Source of the DNA: Flavobacteriales bacterium UBA1531
Lineage (GTDB): Bacteria; Bacteroidota; Bacteroidia; Flavobacteriales_D; Sanyastnellaceae
Assembly: GCA_002323795.1 (NCBI GenBank)
Contig: DCPZ01000108.1
Coordinates: 1 to 23,162, forward strand
DNA: 23,162 nt
Direction of reading: 5' to 3'
Shown here: positions 23,155 through 23,162 of the stretch, piece by piece
How positions within the stretch are numbered: position 1 is the first letter of the stretch
How the letters are laid out: each line of letters opens with the position of its first letter
The notes under the pieces: generated by a model
What the model was told of the DNA's origin: nothing
Seen by the model: the letters and a program-made list of their open reading frames with translations, nothing else
The model's database searches: none
Made by a program: the position numbers and the translations under genes

Positions 23155-23162
23155 TACCTTTG
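23155..23162 (+). promoter_or_regulatory. -7 element at the window edge for an unseen plus-strand gene
   Basis: TACCTTTG occupies the last eight bases and matches TAnnTTTG exactly. It points away from the M1 peptidase gene, so a divergent gene probably starts just beyond the window. No -33 TTG is seen at normal spacing. Confidence 0.4.

Overview
This window reads as a chromosomal segment of a Bacteroidota bacterium, most likely Flavobacteriales (the family is not resolved). The support is a single-chain SecD-SecF fusion, a DUF5606 protein, a PafA-type alkaline phosphatase, an Atg22/UMF1-type MFS carrier, OmpA proteins with an N-terminal 'NGSFE...YLD(D/N)V' domain, a stand-alone HsdR-N protein next to holA, and several TAnnTTTG promoter elements with no clear Shine-Dalgarno sequences. 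I see no phage, IS element, CRISPR array, rRNA or tRNA. Coding density is high and no gene-free stretch exceeds about 190 bases.

Layout. 1-700: a small secreted Lys/Ser-rich protein with repeated Cys-Cys motifs, an upstream promoter-like element and direct repeat, and a downstream hairpin plus terminator. 708-3327: a tightly divergent pair, L-2-hydroxyglutarate oxidase (minus) and a UMF1 MFS carrier (plus). 3337-5683: a minus-strand operon of two paralogous OmpA-domain envelope proteins. 5849-7427: divergent holA (DNA polymerase III delta, minus) and a small PD-(D/E)XK HsdR-N-like protein (plus). 7508-16079: a plus-strand run of DUF5606 protein, 3-hydroxyacyl-CoA dehydrogenase, Kv-type ion channel with a zinc ribbon, long-chain acyl-CoA ligase, PAP2 phosphatase, FluC/CrcB fluoride channel, PafA phosphatase and M61 peptidase. 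16132-16842: a DUF4159 protein on the minus strand. 16930-19860: secDF, ended by a strong bidirectional terminator. 19966-23094: a large secreted M1 metallopeptidase (minus) with a beta-rich C-terminal half.

How the genes fit together. fadD and the hydroxyacyl-CoA dehydrogenase suggest fatty-acid activation and beta-oxidation. PafA, PAP2, the M1 peptidase and the OmpA proteins are envelope or periplasmic functions that would depend on Sec export, which SecDF supports. FluC, the ion channel and the MFS carrier are inner-membrane transporters. This is mostly a housekeeping region, and no defence or biosynthetic island is evident.

The most interesting signals are: (i) five genes whose ATG lies only 4-5 nt after a TAnnTTTG-like -7 element, which implies leaderless mRNAs and fixes the starts of holA and the DUF4159 gene; (ii) the Cys-Cys repeat protein with its structured flanks; (iii) the stand-alone HsdR-N nuclease-like protein divergent from holA; (iv) an M1 peptidase with a possible outer-membrane-barrel-like C-terminus.
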